Notes: generated by a model not told the origin, from the letters alone. 64,000 nucleotides of DNA from Thysanoteuthis rhombus (GCA_963457665.1 OY735206.1:51633368-51697367); one strand, 5' to 3'. Shown: positions 24,722-38,000, numbered from the stretch's first letter. Numbers and translations: made by a program.

Positions 24722-25189
24722 TATTTCTATAGAACAAAAACATTATATACACAATAAGATGTATTAGCGACATATTTATCTTTCAACATTATGTCCTTCC
24801 TTGTCAATGCATTTGATTCAGTGTTGAATATTAATCATGTAGATTGAACATTATTCAGAGAAAATGTTAGAAGATATTCAGTTAATAACTACATTTCTAA
24901 CTACAGACCTATTGATCCACCCTTGTACTAGCAGCAAAACATATTCCCCGTCACAATATTTGAAAAGGTCAACTTCTGATTTAAGTTACCTCCCTTGCAT
25001 TTTACAAAATTTTTTCTTTCTATTCAATTCACAGAAGACCTCCATGATTTTTTCATTTTATTCCCAGAAGAGGTCCAGTGTCATTTAGGGACAGTTTGAA
25101 GCACCTCATAAAATTGTAATAATAAACTGTTTCTAACAATTTCTAGAAATTCATAATCAGGATAACTTAAACTATTATAAATTCAAGAT

Positions 25190-25520
25190 ATTCAGCAACC
25201 TTTTAGCATCCGTCATTGGACATTGACCTTCCGCAAGATTTGCCAAGCCTCTCTATCATGCACATTACAGAGCCAGCACTTCTGAATTTGACTAGCCCAT
25301 CATGCCATCTCACTTTCTGTCAGCTACAATTTTGCATTCAATCTCTGGGGATCCATGTCATGAGATATGATGTCCAGCCGTTTTCTGCCATTCTTGCCAC
25401 ATGACCAGCGCATTGCCATTTGAATTTCCTAATAGTTTGCATGATATCTCGGACTCCTGTCCTATCGCTAATATACTGTATTGTTTTATGACCTCACAAT
25501 GTGAGATATGATATTAAACT
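25190..25520 (-). pseudogene. LINE reverse-transcriptase C-terminal fragment
   Basis: The minus strand reads RTGVRDIMQTIRKFKWQCAG, then HVARMAENGWTS and TWIP, homologous to the fragment at 16.1 kb but with its own stops. It ends, like that copy, near CAATGACGGATGCT, but without the (GAT)n tail. Confidence 0.7.
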
Positions 25521-25779
25521 GCTCTTAAAGATGAAAATCATGAGATTGATAAAGTGCCAGTAAATGACACTGCACTGAATCATAAAACTATTCGAGACAT
25601 GTGATATTTTGCAGCCTAAATGTAAAGTTTTTCCGTTCAATGAATCATCACTGGCTAATACCAACAAGAAGGATTTATATCAACATATATATAAGTACAT
25701 ATATATATTTGTATTGTGGATGTGAAGTGATCCGACAGAGTATAGGTATATATATACATAGGGAGAAGCACACATACAC

Positions 25780-26260
25780 CACCTCTTTAAGAAAAGTAAA
25801 AGAAGTCTTACCCAACATCGACCAAAAAGACTAGATAAAATCAACACCTACTTCTACCCTGCCCCATATACACCGACACCTATCCATTAATTACTAGACA
25901 CCATCTCTCTATATTAAAATAGAAATAACAAAATCCACCTTTCCCTGAGAAATGACCATTTTAGCCCATCACTGCCTTTCTTACCTAAGACAAGACAAGA
26001 CAAGCCAAGCCAAACACCCACAGAGACAGGAAACGTACACCTCCAGACCCTGCCTCTCATAGACACATCTCATTTCGAACCAAATGTTACCCTCAATTAC
26101 AAAGATAGAAACAATCCCCCCACTGCCCCCACCAAACAATCCAACACAGAAATATTCACATTCTCCTCTCTAGCATCGAAATGTAAACAGCATATTTTTC
26201 TGTGAACCAGCCCAAATTTTTTCGCTGAAAAAAATGGCTGGCCCTCCTGGCCCTCATCGA
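25780..26260 (+). other. Strand-asymmetric C-rich, G-poor segment between (TA)n tracts
   Basis: For roughly 450 bp the plus strand is rich in A and C with very little G (for example CCCCCCACTGCCCCCACC). It includes a (GACAA)n-type run at about 25986-26010. (TA)-rich microsatellites flank it on both sides (25.69-25.76 kb and 26.34-26.44 kb). No coding or tRNA-like signal. Possibly a mobile element of unknown class. Confidence 0.4.
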
Positions 26261-26340
26261 ACTGCGCACACGGAATTATAATAAAATTTTTTTAGATGTA
26301 CACCTATCACTTGAATTTTTCTCTTCACCTTCCAATTGTC

Positions 26341-26343
<3 letters not shown>

Positions 26344-26406
<63 letters not shown>

Positions 26407-26440
26407 ACATACATACATACATATATATATATATAACATA
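26344..26440. repeat. (TA)n/(CATA)n microsatellite
   Basis: About 29 TA units, then CATACATACATA and a second alternating TA run. Confidence 0.95.
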
Positions 26441-27339
26441 CATACATGAACATAATTCTTGGTGTAGGTATAAAAGTATATGACTCTTCCTTTGATTTCT
26501 AACCACTGACAATCTCTTCACTCTCTTTTCGATGCACAGCATTCAGATTAGGTGTGAAAATTACCAAAAATTTCATTTCAGATCAAAAATTGCAAAATTT
26601 GGTATTAAATCATCTGATACCACTTTCAAGTGCAAATGCTACCAAGGTGGTTTTTGTTCAACATTTACTGTTTGCTTTAACTAGATGACATAATAATCAT
26701 GTAACAGCATTTTCTATTTCTTTCAAACCATGTACAGAAGCTAGATGAGAGACAATGTCAAGGCAAAAAGTTAATTTAGAAATTTTAGCATTCTAAAAGC
26801 CTCTGATTGAGGCAAAAATATTCAACTTTTTTTAATGAAAAATTATCATATTTGCTATGTTGATTCATATACAAAATGTACTAAGGAGATTTTTTAATCT
26901 GCTTGTTTCCTATATTTTGTTTATAGTTTCAGCTGTCACTATATCTGTAATCATTGAAGTTTTTATGCCTTTTTTTAATAAATTCTACTCATGATAATTT
27001 GGATTATATTACAAGTTAAATATAAAATCCAAATTTTTAATTACATAATTTAAGCATTGTCTCTAGGACATTATTGTCTTAAAAATGTGATTTTATCAAA
27101 TGAAATACTGCTGATTTGAATCAATATTCTAATATTTATCTGTATGAAGCCAATCCACTTCAAGAATTCCAGAAGATGCTAAGGAAATAGTACAGGCAAA
27201 TCTGCCTTCCTCTTCAGATGTTTTCAATTATGACCTTGAGTAATGCACCACATTATGAAAATGCTGGCACCCCTCAGATACAAAAGTGACAAAAAGGGCA
27301 AACCAAATATGCAAAAGGAACTAAGAACTGAGGAAACAT

Positions 27340-27425
27340 GTAACCTCGCCTCGTGAATATCCAGGGCGAGGGGGACCGCCCCATTCTAGTCGGGAGATTC
27401 CCGATTCAGCTCATTACTAAATAGC
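27340..27425. other. GC-rich insert with two short palindromes
   Basis: Compared with neighbours of very high AT, this segment has many CpGs and two inverted repeats: CCTCGCC...GGCGAGG around a 14-nt spacer and TCGGGAGATTCCCGA. No RNA family is recognised. It may be the remnant of an element imported or amplified elsewhere. Confidence 0.35.
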
Positions 27426-27486
27426 ATCAGGAGCCTCGTTTTTATGAAAGGCAGAAAAAATTGCAGAAAAAAAATAAATAATTACA

Positions 27487-27531
27487 GGAGGGAAGGAAGG
27501 GGGAGGGAAGGAGGGAGGGAGGGAGGGAAAA
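27487..27531. repeat. (GGGA)n purine tract with G-quadruplex potential
   Basis: Five or more GGGA/GGAA units in a row; at least four GGG runs lie within 45 bp on the plus strand. Confidence 0.9.
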
Positions 27532-29784
27532 GATATTACAATATTGTCCCCTTTTTTAACAGTCTTAAGGACAGATTTTAGAATTCAAATATAAATGATC
27601 AACATTTTATTTTCAAAAAGGAAATCATCATCTTTAATGAAAACTTATCCTTGTCATAAGTGGTTTTCATTTTCATCAAATTGAGTACTTTAAAAAAATA
27701 AAATAAAAATAAAAAATAAGCTTATAAAAACAGTTTTGAAAGCAGATGGCTTGAATGGAAAAAATTCAAGGTCAATAACTTCTATGTGTGGGTAGAATCA
27801 ACCTATCAAGTTAGTAAATGCAAATATCTTTCGTTTCAACTTTTTGAAACATGATCTCAGATTTGAAGTTACAATTGAAGAATTTATTTAGCTGCTGAAG
27901 GGGAGAACTGTTCCCATCAATACACCAGTTTTTCTTGCATTTTTATGCAAGTCAGCAATCCTTCTGATAGAGAATAAAACAGGAACTTCAAACAAACATG
28001 TTATTTCAACCCCTGATCAATACCCATAAAATAGATAAATAGCAAGAATCATCATCATGGGTATCCACTAGGAATGAGGGTGACAAAAGAAGCATCCTTC
28101 CTTTAACCAAGGCATTCACGGTATTTGAAAGTTTGAACCTCATAGTCAAAGGTTAATGATGCTGCATAATTGTTCTATGTAATACCTACTTGATGTGCCT
28201 AGATAAAAAAAGATGATATTATCTTTGCAGGTAATAGGATTACCGTTAAAATGTAAAGATATATTCCAAATATATGGTAGGAATGATTCGTATTTATGAT
28301 ATCACTGGTGTTTTTCACTGGAAAACATCTAAAATAAAAAAACATCTAGATTCTGGAGAAAATAAATGCCATTATTAAACCCGAGAAAATAATGCACAAA
28401 GGCTTTTTTTTCAAAAAATCAAATTTTAAAAAAACATTTTTACCAGGGGTCTAGTGGAGTACTGACACCAGTTTTTAAGTCTGTAGACAAAACGGTATGG
28501 CCAGGAGTGCTGGAACAAACAAAATGTGCACACATAAAGAAGGATAAAACTCTTTGCTACCTTTGGTGGCTCAAGTTGTTCAATTGGCAACACTGGTCTT
28601 ACAAATTTATAAAATAAAAAAAGAAAAGTATCTTAATTAGCCAATTAAACATCTAATTAGATTGGATAATTCATCGATTTTTAATTACAAAAATTCCTAT
28701 TATCCTATCAGTATGATTTCTCTTGGACTCATCCCGCTTATTCATTTTCAGTAATGCCTGAAGAATTAATGTACCTATGTCAAATCGCAGTATACATGTG
28801 CAAACCACGGGACATGCTTCGACCAATGAGCAAGCACAAACAACCTATTAAAGTTTCAATCAGCTCATGTCTCCAATTCACTTAGTTTTACATCACTTGA
28901 AGTAAACATCTTTTTCTGACATATTGTAAAGATAATCAGTTCAAAAATCACACAACAAATTGATCTCTTTGGCCACTAAGTTACATGTGCAGATGACAGG
29001 AATTCTTCCCCATAAACTTCAGTGAGCATACAAAAAGATTTGGTAGCTGTTTTATTCAATTTCACCAAAGATTTCAAATTGATGTATTACTCGATTTTCA
29101 AACTGACCATTTTAGCAGCACAAAAAAATACAACTACTTCAGGTGATGTGTAACAGCAAAGTGAAGGATATGAGATTGAAACTTTCAGGGGGTTTTTTTT
29201 ATGATGTATCCCAATGTATCACGATCTTGGCCAAGTAGGAATTCCAGTAGAAAGAGTATTCATGACCATCTGCAGATTATATTTGTTATGAATTTTTTTT
29301 TCTTTTCATTCAAGAAAAGACGGTCGAATTTTTCTTGACCAATATACTTTTCAAAATCACATTTTTGATGTAATGGTCGTTTGGCTGAGTTTGTTCCACA
29401 GAGTGGTCACTCACGGCATCCATAAAGTTCCCCCTTGGTCCTTTCACTTCCTACACTTGCAGTTTGTAGCTATGTCTCCATGTTTGATTGCAAAGTGTTG
29501 CTCCCCCATTGATCAAAGTATACCACATGGTTCATATATGCATGTTGTGATTTGACGTACATAAGCCCTTTCTCGTTATCCAATAACCACACCTTGTACA
29601 TAAATTGAACATAGTTCAGTAAGCAAATATCTACATAATTAAAGAAAGAACAAATATGAAATAGTAAATTATTCAGACACAAAAAAAAAATTTCCTTCAG
29701 ATACTTCAATCATGGCTTGACTTTGTGGACTAAGATTTAGGAGGGAACTCCACATCTATTTCAGATCCACCAGTGGGACCATGT
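27532..29784. other. Intronic DNA, nothing recognised
   Basis: AT-rich; a less AT-rich stretch at 29.37-29.56 kb has no assignable motif. Confidence 0.45.
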
Positions 29785-30095
29785 TTTGAGTCATGATGCT
29801 GTTGTCTGCTATTCTTGCAACATGACCAGCCTATTGCCATTTGAGTTTTCCGATGGTTTCTATGATGTTTCAAACTCTTGTTTTTCTCTTAATATACTAC
29901 ATTGTCTTGTGGTCTCTTCATGTGATGTTGAGCATGATTCTCTCATGAACACATTGCACGGTTTTCAATTAGGGGATCAGTCTCTTGGTTAGATCCCATG
30001 TTTCAGCTCCATAGATGACTATCAGAAGGATGCATTGGTTGTATTCTCTTAATTTTAGGACTAATGGAATTCTCTTGTTCTTCCTCCTAAGATCT
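29785..30095 (-). pseudogene. LINE reverse-transcriptase C-terminal fragment
   Basis: The minus strand gives REYNQCILLIVIYGAETW, then HERIMLNIT and IIETIGKLKWQ with AGHVARIADNS. These are the YNQCVLPVMTYGAETW and IAKLKWxWAGHVARRTDN motifs. This overlaps both the 8.0-kb and 25.2-kb fragments in the family's coordinates, so it links them as one family. Confidence 0.75.
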
Positions 30096-30349
30096 AGACT
30101 AAAGCTTTCCAAACCATGTGTCACCAATAATCCATAGATGTGTCAGGAAATTAAGCATAATTTTGTATATCTTTCAAAAGACACTCTACCAGAATCAGTT
30201 GAACTGCAGTAAAGATATTTGATATTCGTCTTGGCTGACAAAACACTCAAGTAATGTGTTGCAAATAATTTCAATTTTAAAGAGAGTGTCACTAATGCAA
30301 AAAGTTTGGGAAGCTCTGAGCTAACAACCAAGAAGTTCCTCTTGGTCAA

Positions 30350-30790
30350 ATTGCTGGTCGTAAGCCCAGGTAGAGGATGAGGGTTGGTACTAGCAACTTG
30401 AACCCATGAAACCTACTTGCAACTAAAACCACAGCAGCATCACCCTAAGGATTGCCCAAACAATCTCTCCACTGCAAGCCTGGTCGGGGAGATATCTTTT
30501 CAGAAGGGCTCATGATACATGCTGGTGAAACCCCTAAGGAAACCAGTTCACCAAACAATCTCCTAACAACAATAAAAATTTAAAAAGAACAGAATAAGGA
30601 CTTGAAACATCAGAACCTTGTTTGAGATTGGGAAATCAGCTGAGAGGCAAACCTGGTGAAAATAAATCAAGAATGATAGAAATTGCCTAAAACCTACTCT
30701 ACTAGCCTAGTGTGGTTTTGGCCTTATCCTCCACAAGAAAAGAGTTTACAGAAATAAACAACAGTTTCAAAGATAACATTAAGCAGCTGA
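30350..30790 (+). pseudogene. LINE 5' region with start of endonuclease domain
   Basis: After a leader of about 230 bp the sequence reads RIRT-NIRTLFEIGKSAE, and about 130 bp later GFGLILHKKRV. This resembles the RxxTWNVRTLxExGK start and GVGxLLxKK motif of LINE APE-type endonucleases. Stops interrupt it. It may be the 5' part of the same LINE family as the neighbouring minus-strand fragment, but it lies on the opposite strand. Confidence 0.5.
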
Positions 30791-31210
30791 GAATTCATGC
30801 TGTAGAAAAATCATTATGTGAAACATGAACTTATTTCGGTCTATAAATCTGCAGACAGACATCAATTATATCCTACACGTAATTTTTATTCTCATAACAT
30901 ATTAAATCCAAGAGGTCAACGACAAAAGGTGACTATCTATCTCTCTCCTTGTATTCTTCCAACTCGTGTCCCCAAATTAACCGTAGAATCTACTCTATTC
31001 ACACAATGTTGGAAACCATTCAGCTAATTTTCTGTCAACACTTTTCTTGAGAGGATCAATAGAATAAGAAATGAACTCCATTTTGAGGCCTAGAGTGACG
31101 AAAAGTCCCCACCTGAAACAACATTGAATTTATCACCAGACAAAATTTTTATTTTACAACCATACTTTCCTACTGCAATGCGCTTTGGGCTAGCTGAAAT
31201 GGTCTCGACT

Positions 31211-31227
31211 CCCCCTCCCCCCCCCCC
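31211..31227. repeat. Poly-C run
   Basis: CCCCCTCCCC then continuous C, interrupted by one T. Confidence 0.85.
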
Positions 31228-32344
31228 ATGCAAAAGAACATCAATTTCCAATGTCAAACATTTCTATACATATCCACCTTTGTTACATTCACAAATGAAC
31301 ATTTCATGTGCCTCAAAGATTTAACTTCAGAATGAACTTGAAAGATAAATCCAGAAAGTTAAATCAACAAACCTTTTATATCAAAATTCCGAAAGAACTC
31401 TTCTATCATACATACAAACACATACAGCGATACTAAATTCAATATGCTGCTAATCATGACAGATATCCTCAGTGTATATAAATACCTATTTTAGATTCAT
31501 GTAAATTGAGTACATAAAATTTTCCTTTTCTTGTTACTCTGCGAAATCTCTCGTTCATTTTATCCCCCCCACCTACAAGTATTCACTCCTCAAGTTTGCT
31601 TGCCGCACCTTTTCCATCGACTGCTGCTACTAGGGAGGAGAAAAGTTGAAACAAAAAACACCTAAATCTCTCTTGAACACACATTAGGGTAATTGTAGCA
31701 GATGTCTGCTTAGAACTTTCTTTGAGTCAGATGTTCATAATAATAAAAACATTTCTCTACAGATCAATGACCCAAGTTGAACCAACTTATCAAAGTAATA
31801 TCCTGATTTCATCAGTGACTGATATGTTCAAAGGTGATACTCTGTGAGAATTACTGACATTCACATTACAGCAATGAACAAAGCTTTTCAACTATGTAGT
31901 ATGCACTAATCCATCATATCTATTCAAACAAAATGCATGTACAGGAAACCAGAAAGTGATTTACCATGTAATTTAGCATTGTAATAAAAATTTTCTTTAA
32001 GACTTCCTTTGATCATGTTGCATAATACTTTTCACCTGCTCAATTTGTCTGTTATCTTCTTTGTTACATATGGCATTAGCAACTAAACTTAATCTCAATC
32101 AATTAAATAATGTACATGACTGAAAATGCTAGCTCTATCCAAGAAGTTCCATATTTTGAACAAATCAAGAACCAGTTGTGTAGTCTTGATGTAACTTGAA
32201 TGAATCAGCAATAGACATTATAAAACTTGTAATCTTCAGCTGAATGGTCATACCATTAACTATTCACAAATTACATGCACTATAGAAAAGTGAACTAACA
32301 TTCTTTATCATCAGACTCCTTAGAAATATTCATTAGTTAGATTA

Positions 32345-32935
32345 GGTCTGGAAATACAGACACAAATAATAAACCTTGGAGGAGACCTATACTTGTTCTT
32401 AGTGATGCATAATTATCAACAGCAGTGGCCAACAACCAATGAAAAACAGTTTAAGAACTTTCTGGAGACTTTATGATTTCAACATATCATATCATCTCAA
32501 GGCAAAGAAAGGTTAAAAAGTTGGAAAATGGAACTTGCATGAACTGAGTGGAATGCTCCATGACAGTATAAGATCCCACACTTCTCAGTTGATTGTGTCT
32601 AAGCTTGGAGAATTTGGATATTGATTCTTGCAGCATTTATATTCACCTGACATTACTCCTGCAGACTATCATCTTTTCAAGTATTTTGAACTCCATATTT
32701 ATGATAAATGGTTTAAACAACAGGAAAGCCATTAATTCCTACTTTTACTGAATTTATGACCACAACACCTAAAGTATTTGATAGAGGAGACGTACTATCA
32801 TTAGGTGAATGTTGGGAAAAGGTTATTTGCTTATAGTGGGTCTTATTTTTCTTGGATATTTACCTTTTCTGTTTATATCATTCTTCATCTTACTATTCAA
32901 AAATGACATTTCATATAAAACGACCTAATATTTAA
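32345..32935 (+). mobile_element. Internally deleted mariner, copy A
   Basis: It encodes decayed mariner pieces: KVGKWNLHELSGMLHDSIRS, SQLIVSKLGEFGY, HLYSPDITPADYHLFKYFEL and a C-terminal VNVGKRLFAYSGSYF. The conserved HDSxRxH motif follows directly after the WxxHEL motif, so the region carrying TGDEK and its surroundings (normally about 80-100 residues) is deleted. A second copy at 63.0 kb has the same junction. Confidence 0.75.
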
Positions 32936-33905
32936 GACTTTTGAAAAACTCATTTATATATCTAAAGTTGTAATGTATGTATGCTTGTACTCATATGACT
33001 CAAGAACTATGCATCCTAAAATCTCAACCTATATACAGCACACATTTTTTGACTGAATTTAGAAAAAACAATAATTCTAAAAGTTTTTACACATTTCTTT
33101 TTCATCAGAAAAGTATCAAGCCAGTAGCTTCTAGCAGTTAGAGCAGCAAAAACTAGATCGTGTTTACCGCCTGGTAATGCAGGTTTTCAGATAATACTTA
33201 GAAAACCGAAAAAATCTAGTAGTCATAAGAAAAATAATGCTTAAAAAAATAAAAAAATAAAAATTAAATTGATATTTTCCAGCAAATCTTGAGATTACAT
33301 TAGAATGATAGTTTGGATTACACAGCATAACATTGAATCCTGCCAAATTGCAAAGCTTTTTATTACCTAATAGCTGATTTAACTTACTTTCATCATCGAC
33401 CAATAACTTTATCCAAAACAAAGACATTGAAAACATATGCAGGATTTAAAAAAGGAAAAGACAGTCATTAAGAAAATGCTAACACAATAGATTAGGAAGA
33501 AAAAATATTCGCAAAAATGACATCGCTTAAATTACTCCCTGCTTTTAACATAGTTCAAGAAATCATGGAGACAGTTTAATACTTATTATCCACAAGTCAC
33601 TTGTTAATGAAATTCCTTAGCAAGAGAAAAAAAAAAACAAATTCAACTATGAGTTCAAATTACCAAATGAGCTAGTTCATAGATGTGATTCTTGACTGTG
33701 AAATATACTAAAATCATCTTATAACATTAATACTCACTTCCCCTGTTGTTGTTAAAGACTGTCAATCAAAACTGTCAACATAAGTTTCTTTAGTTTTCAC
33801 ATGGATCTGGTTGGCTGGCAATCTATCTGTTAATGTGTCTCATGCATTCAGACAGTACCAATGGAGCTAGAGATGAAAATTTAAACATTCAATCACCCCC
33901 TCAAT

Positions 33906-33985
33906 AGGTTTTTAGGAGGGTGAGTCAATTTATATTGTAAGTTTATGTTAAACTGGTCCAATAGTTTATATCCGGAAGCACTCAC
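33906..33985 (+). repeat. Dispersed repeat matching 14401-14475
   Basis: It shares AGGAGGGTGAGTCAATTTAT, GTTTATGTTAAACTGGTCCA and CCGGAAGCACT with the copy next to the hAT fragment. No coding content seen here. Confidence 0.45.
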
Positions 33986-34505
33986 ACTTGTTTTGTTTTT
34001 TAAATTCTGACTATTTGATGATCATTGCCCAACAAGCAAGAGATGTAACTTACTTATTGATCACTCCTTTTTACAATTTTTCAATTGATCACCCCTAAAC
34101 ATGGCATGCTATGAAAAGACATTTGCCGCATGACAGTTTCTATTGTGTGACTAACCAGACCAGTTTTTTTGCATTATTGCAGCAGGTGAAATGTAATTAT
34201 GTTATGATTTCCATATTTTTGCATATCAGAATGCTATAGTTTTGTTAGTCTTAATGCAATGTCTATGACTATACAAACGATTAAGCACCAATGGGATTTC
34301 TGGCAAAAATGGCAATAGTTCAGCAAAATGTCAGTAGATCAGAAATAACAATCAGAACAGTTATACAATAGCCACTTAGATATCTCAGAACACAGAATCC
34401 GACATCATTTTTTTGTTTGTTTGTTTGTTGGATCCTATCATACTCAAGCAAACAGCGAGAGGAAAAGGATGAAGCAAGGCTCTTCTGTGGGTTCACATTG
34501 GCATC

Positions 34506-34554
34506 ACTACTACTACTGCTACTACTACTGCTACTGCTACTGATGATGATGATG
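34506..34554. repeat. (CTA)n/(CTG)n/(GAT)n trinucleotide repeat
   Basis: Mixed CTA and CTG units followed by four to five GAT units. Confidence 0.9.
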
Positions 34555-35159
34555 TCACAATAGTTGTGCAGAATATAATTCCACTAAATATAGGAAATTC
34601 ATATCTTTCATGAATAAAACTGATGTCTTTCTCAAATTAAAATAGAAATTCATAAAAACCCAACCCGCCCCAATTTGTTGCCTTGTTGTTTTAAAATTGC
34701 AAAACAGAAAGTATGAAGACTTGCTGAAAAATTGACAGAAAAATGAATTTCATTAAAGGTATACATTTTTTGTTGGCAATAAGTATATACATTCATACTA
34801 AAATATATATACCTTTGTATAATTCATCCATGTGTATGATTTCATCATTTTTGGCGGGTAATGTACTTGATCGAGAACTCAATATTTGTTCCCTATGGCA
34901 TAATGTAAAGCTCATATCTATTTTTCATTGGTTTGGGATGTTTGATGATTCAGAAAAGGCATTTTTTCTATCACAAAGCTCTAGTCTGAATGTACATCAC
35001 CAATAAATATTTCCTCTAATCAGAATATAAGGATAATAAATAGTATTTATCTTGATAATTTTTTCCCCACAGATATTATTGCGTCTACAAACCGATTTCT
35101 CAGTCAGTCATTAATCATTCCAAAATGCTATAACTTTGTACTAGTTATAAGTTTAACTG

Positions 35160-35575
35160 AATCCGCACAGGCTGCTACACTGTAAAGTTATTCTTCTGAT
35201 GGGGTAGCAGACCTCTACTGTCCGTGCACATCTACTTCTAATGAAATGTTTCAGATCTGTGATTGAAGTTGTACAAACAGTTGTACAATCTTGATTCTCC
35301 TTCAAAGGGACAGTAGAACTCTATAGCCAGCTCAGGCATCTACCAACTACGGAGTTATTACGTCGTGGTTTAACCAGCCAGGTCAGTCATACTGTAGGAA
35401 TACTCCCACTAAGAGATGGCATACCTCCATAGCTAGCTGGGGCATTGGCCAGAAGGAAACTCCATTCAAACATTTGACCTAGGGGACTTGCTCACATTCA
35501 TGCCATCTTGTTGGACTATAGGATGCAAACCTTTGGTTCAAAGGGTGGGGTCAGCCCTGCACAATTCAGATTTCA
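35160..35575. other. Unclassified segment of higher GC, probably an old interspersed repeat
   Basis: This stretch of about 400 bp is clearly less AT-rich than the flanks. It contains a direct repeat GTTGTACAAACAGTTGTACAA (two TTGTACAA palindromes) and repeated GCCAGCTC/AGCTAGCTGG-like motifs. No protein or RNA family is recognised. Confidence 0.3.
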
Positions 35576-36053
35576 CCTTAAAACTCCATCATGCAGGCAG
35601 ACTTGCTGTCTAAGGTCTTAAATCTATGGAAAACCCTGGGGGGGAAAAAAAAAAACAACTTGGTCACTGAAGCCAAGCCATAGATGTCCAAGTACAAATC
35701 ATATACCCAACTTTCATCTGACTGCTTGTAATTAACTTTGATCAGACTTATCATATTCAGAAATGTTCTCATCTATTTATATCAAGAACATTGTGACTTT
35801 TTCTGTCCGCATTTCTCAATAAAATTATATATTATTTGTATGATATATCTACATTTTGCTGATAAGAATATCTCAAAACCACTCTTCCACTTAAATAATT
35901 TCAGTCACTTTTTGATAAAACCTCAGATTAATTCAATAAGATGTAAGCATTCATTTTTAGCAGCTTTGACGTAGTGAACTAAGCCCCAAAGAAAGTACGA
36001 CAATGTGAAGGAAATGCTCCAACTCCACTGAAACATAGGTAGGTATTTTCATG

Positions 36054-36059
<6 letters not shown>

Positions 36060-36122
<63 letters not shown>

Positions 36123-36146
36123 GTGTGTGTGTGTGTGTGTGTATAT
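36060..36146. repeat. (TA)n-(GT)n compound microsatellite
   Basis: About 29 TA units followed by about ten GT units. Confidence 0.95.
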
Positions 36147-37924
36147 GAAAAAGGGAGAGTTTCTTTCTTCAAAAAAATCATCTTACAGAAATTCCAATAC
36201 ATCAGAGATTTTTTTTCACAGGTAATAAACTAGTAGAAAAATAAATCTCAGTTCAAAGTAGATAAAGCAAAAACAAATGTTACATGCATCAAAGTTTCTT
36301 CTATTTCATTTTTTCTAGATATACACCTTTTTATCCTCCACTTGTTATTATGAAATTCCATTGGCTGCTTTATTGATATCTACTGAGGAATTGTCTCAAA
36401 AGAACAAATAGAATAAAGTATTGTATTTCCTTAAAATATGTGAAACACTTCTAGGTGAATCGTCTAAAGAATGCATAAATATCTTTAAACTTGTTACAAA
36501 TTAAAAATAGATTCTTTTATGAACTATTAAAAGCTGATGATGAATTTCTAATTTTAATTCAACGATAGAATTTATAATGAAAATTGAGGTAGTTATTTTG
36601 GGGGAACTATACATATTTGCACAAATTAAAATCAATACTTAACTTGCACACATGAAGTAGCCAATTATTTTTGTATTTGTGGTTCTTAATTATTTCATAT
36701 TTAAATCCCTTATTATGTAATGATTTTAAAATGTATCACAATAAAACGCCATACAACTGAGAATTTGCATCAACAAGAGACTGTCCTCAAAAATTGCAGA
36801 GGAATACTGAAAACACATAAGCTGAGAATTAGCTAAATGAAAAACTTCATTTTGATATCCAAAAAACTGGATTGCAATTGTGATGAAACATTGACAGACT
36901 CTTAAAAAAAATTTTCCTAAAAACCATTATTAACACAAGAGAACAGAAATCTTTTAAAAAATACTCGCTTTAGAATATTTTGGTTCACTTCCAAATTTTG
37001 CCATCATATCAAATTGTTACTCTGTCCTTAAGCAAACTCTAAGTACCTTTGAAATTCAACGTTAGCTTCACTTATACCACTAATTCCTAATCAGTAGGAG
37101 TCTAGAGTTTTCTAACCTAATGAATAAAGAGTGCGAGAAACATTGAGGTCTGTTTTTGATTCACCTATCCACAGAGCAGTGAAGAACATTCAAAAGTATA
37201 TTGTACAATATTCAAGAACAAACAGGAAAAGGATTAAAATGTGGGGCTGGTTGCATTTGGGCATACATGATTACAATTAGGAAAAATTGTTTCCGCGATA
37301 AAGTGTAGAAATGTTCATGATGGGAGAGGAAAAGGAAAAAGAAATGAAAATATCGATAATGTTTGCATAAATAATGACACATGAAATAATTCATTTATTT
37401 TGTAAAAGACATTGATTTCTGTAGAGAAATATGTGAAAACAAATTTTAAATACAAAATAAAGGTATCATTATTCAACTTTTGTAACAAACACATAAACAT
37501 TAAAAAAAATTGGATCATTATTATAGGGATGAGTGCAAACACAGGCTCCACACTATTATCAAGTTGCAATTTGGACTGCGAATTGCTTTTTTTCTTTTTT
37601 TTTTTCTTTTTTTCATAGCATTTTAAAAGTATTGTTGAAACAAATCTTGCTGTTTTTGTTATGACATGATAACTAACCCACAAACAGTAATCAGACCTTC
37701 ATAATATAGATAGTACCCAATTTCTTGATTAAAAACATAATTTATACTGCACATTTAGACATTCATTTTTAGAATATTCCATGCAGATGCATTAGAGATC
37801 CACAAATAAGCCAAAGAAAACTGGGCTAAATTTTGTATATCTGAAATTCTTGTCATATAATTATTATTTTGGTCAGCAACTTTTTCAGGTCATTCCTACA
37901 AATATCATTCTGAAAATGCACATG
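36147..37924. other. AT-rich intronic DNA, nothing recognised
   Basis: Poly-T-rich run at 37.58-37.62 kb. No coding signal. Confidence 0.5.
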
Positions 37925-38000
37925 AAAAATATAGCTCAGTGGCACAGATGCAGATTTAAGCCTGAGGGATATAAATTTCTATTCCAGGTATTAAGTCAAG
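37925..38000 (+). mobile_element. Weak tRNA-like SINE head
   Basis: A-box-like TAGCTCAGTGGCACAGATG is clear. The expected B-box (GATATAAATTTC) is poor. Called only tentatively. Confidence 0.35.

Noticed and set aside
26254..26542. Overlapping minus-strand frames rich in Tyr-Ile
   Set aside because: They are translations of the (TA)n microsatellite.
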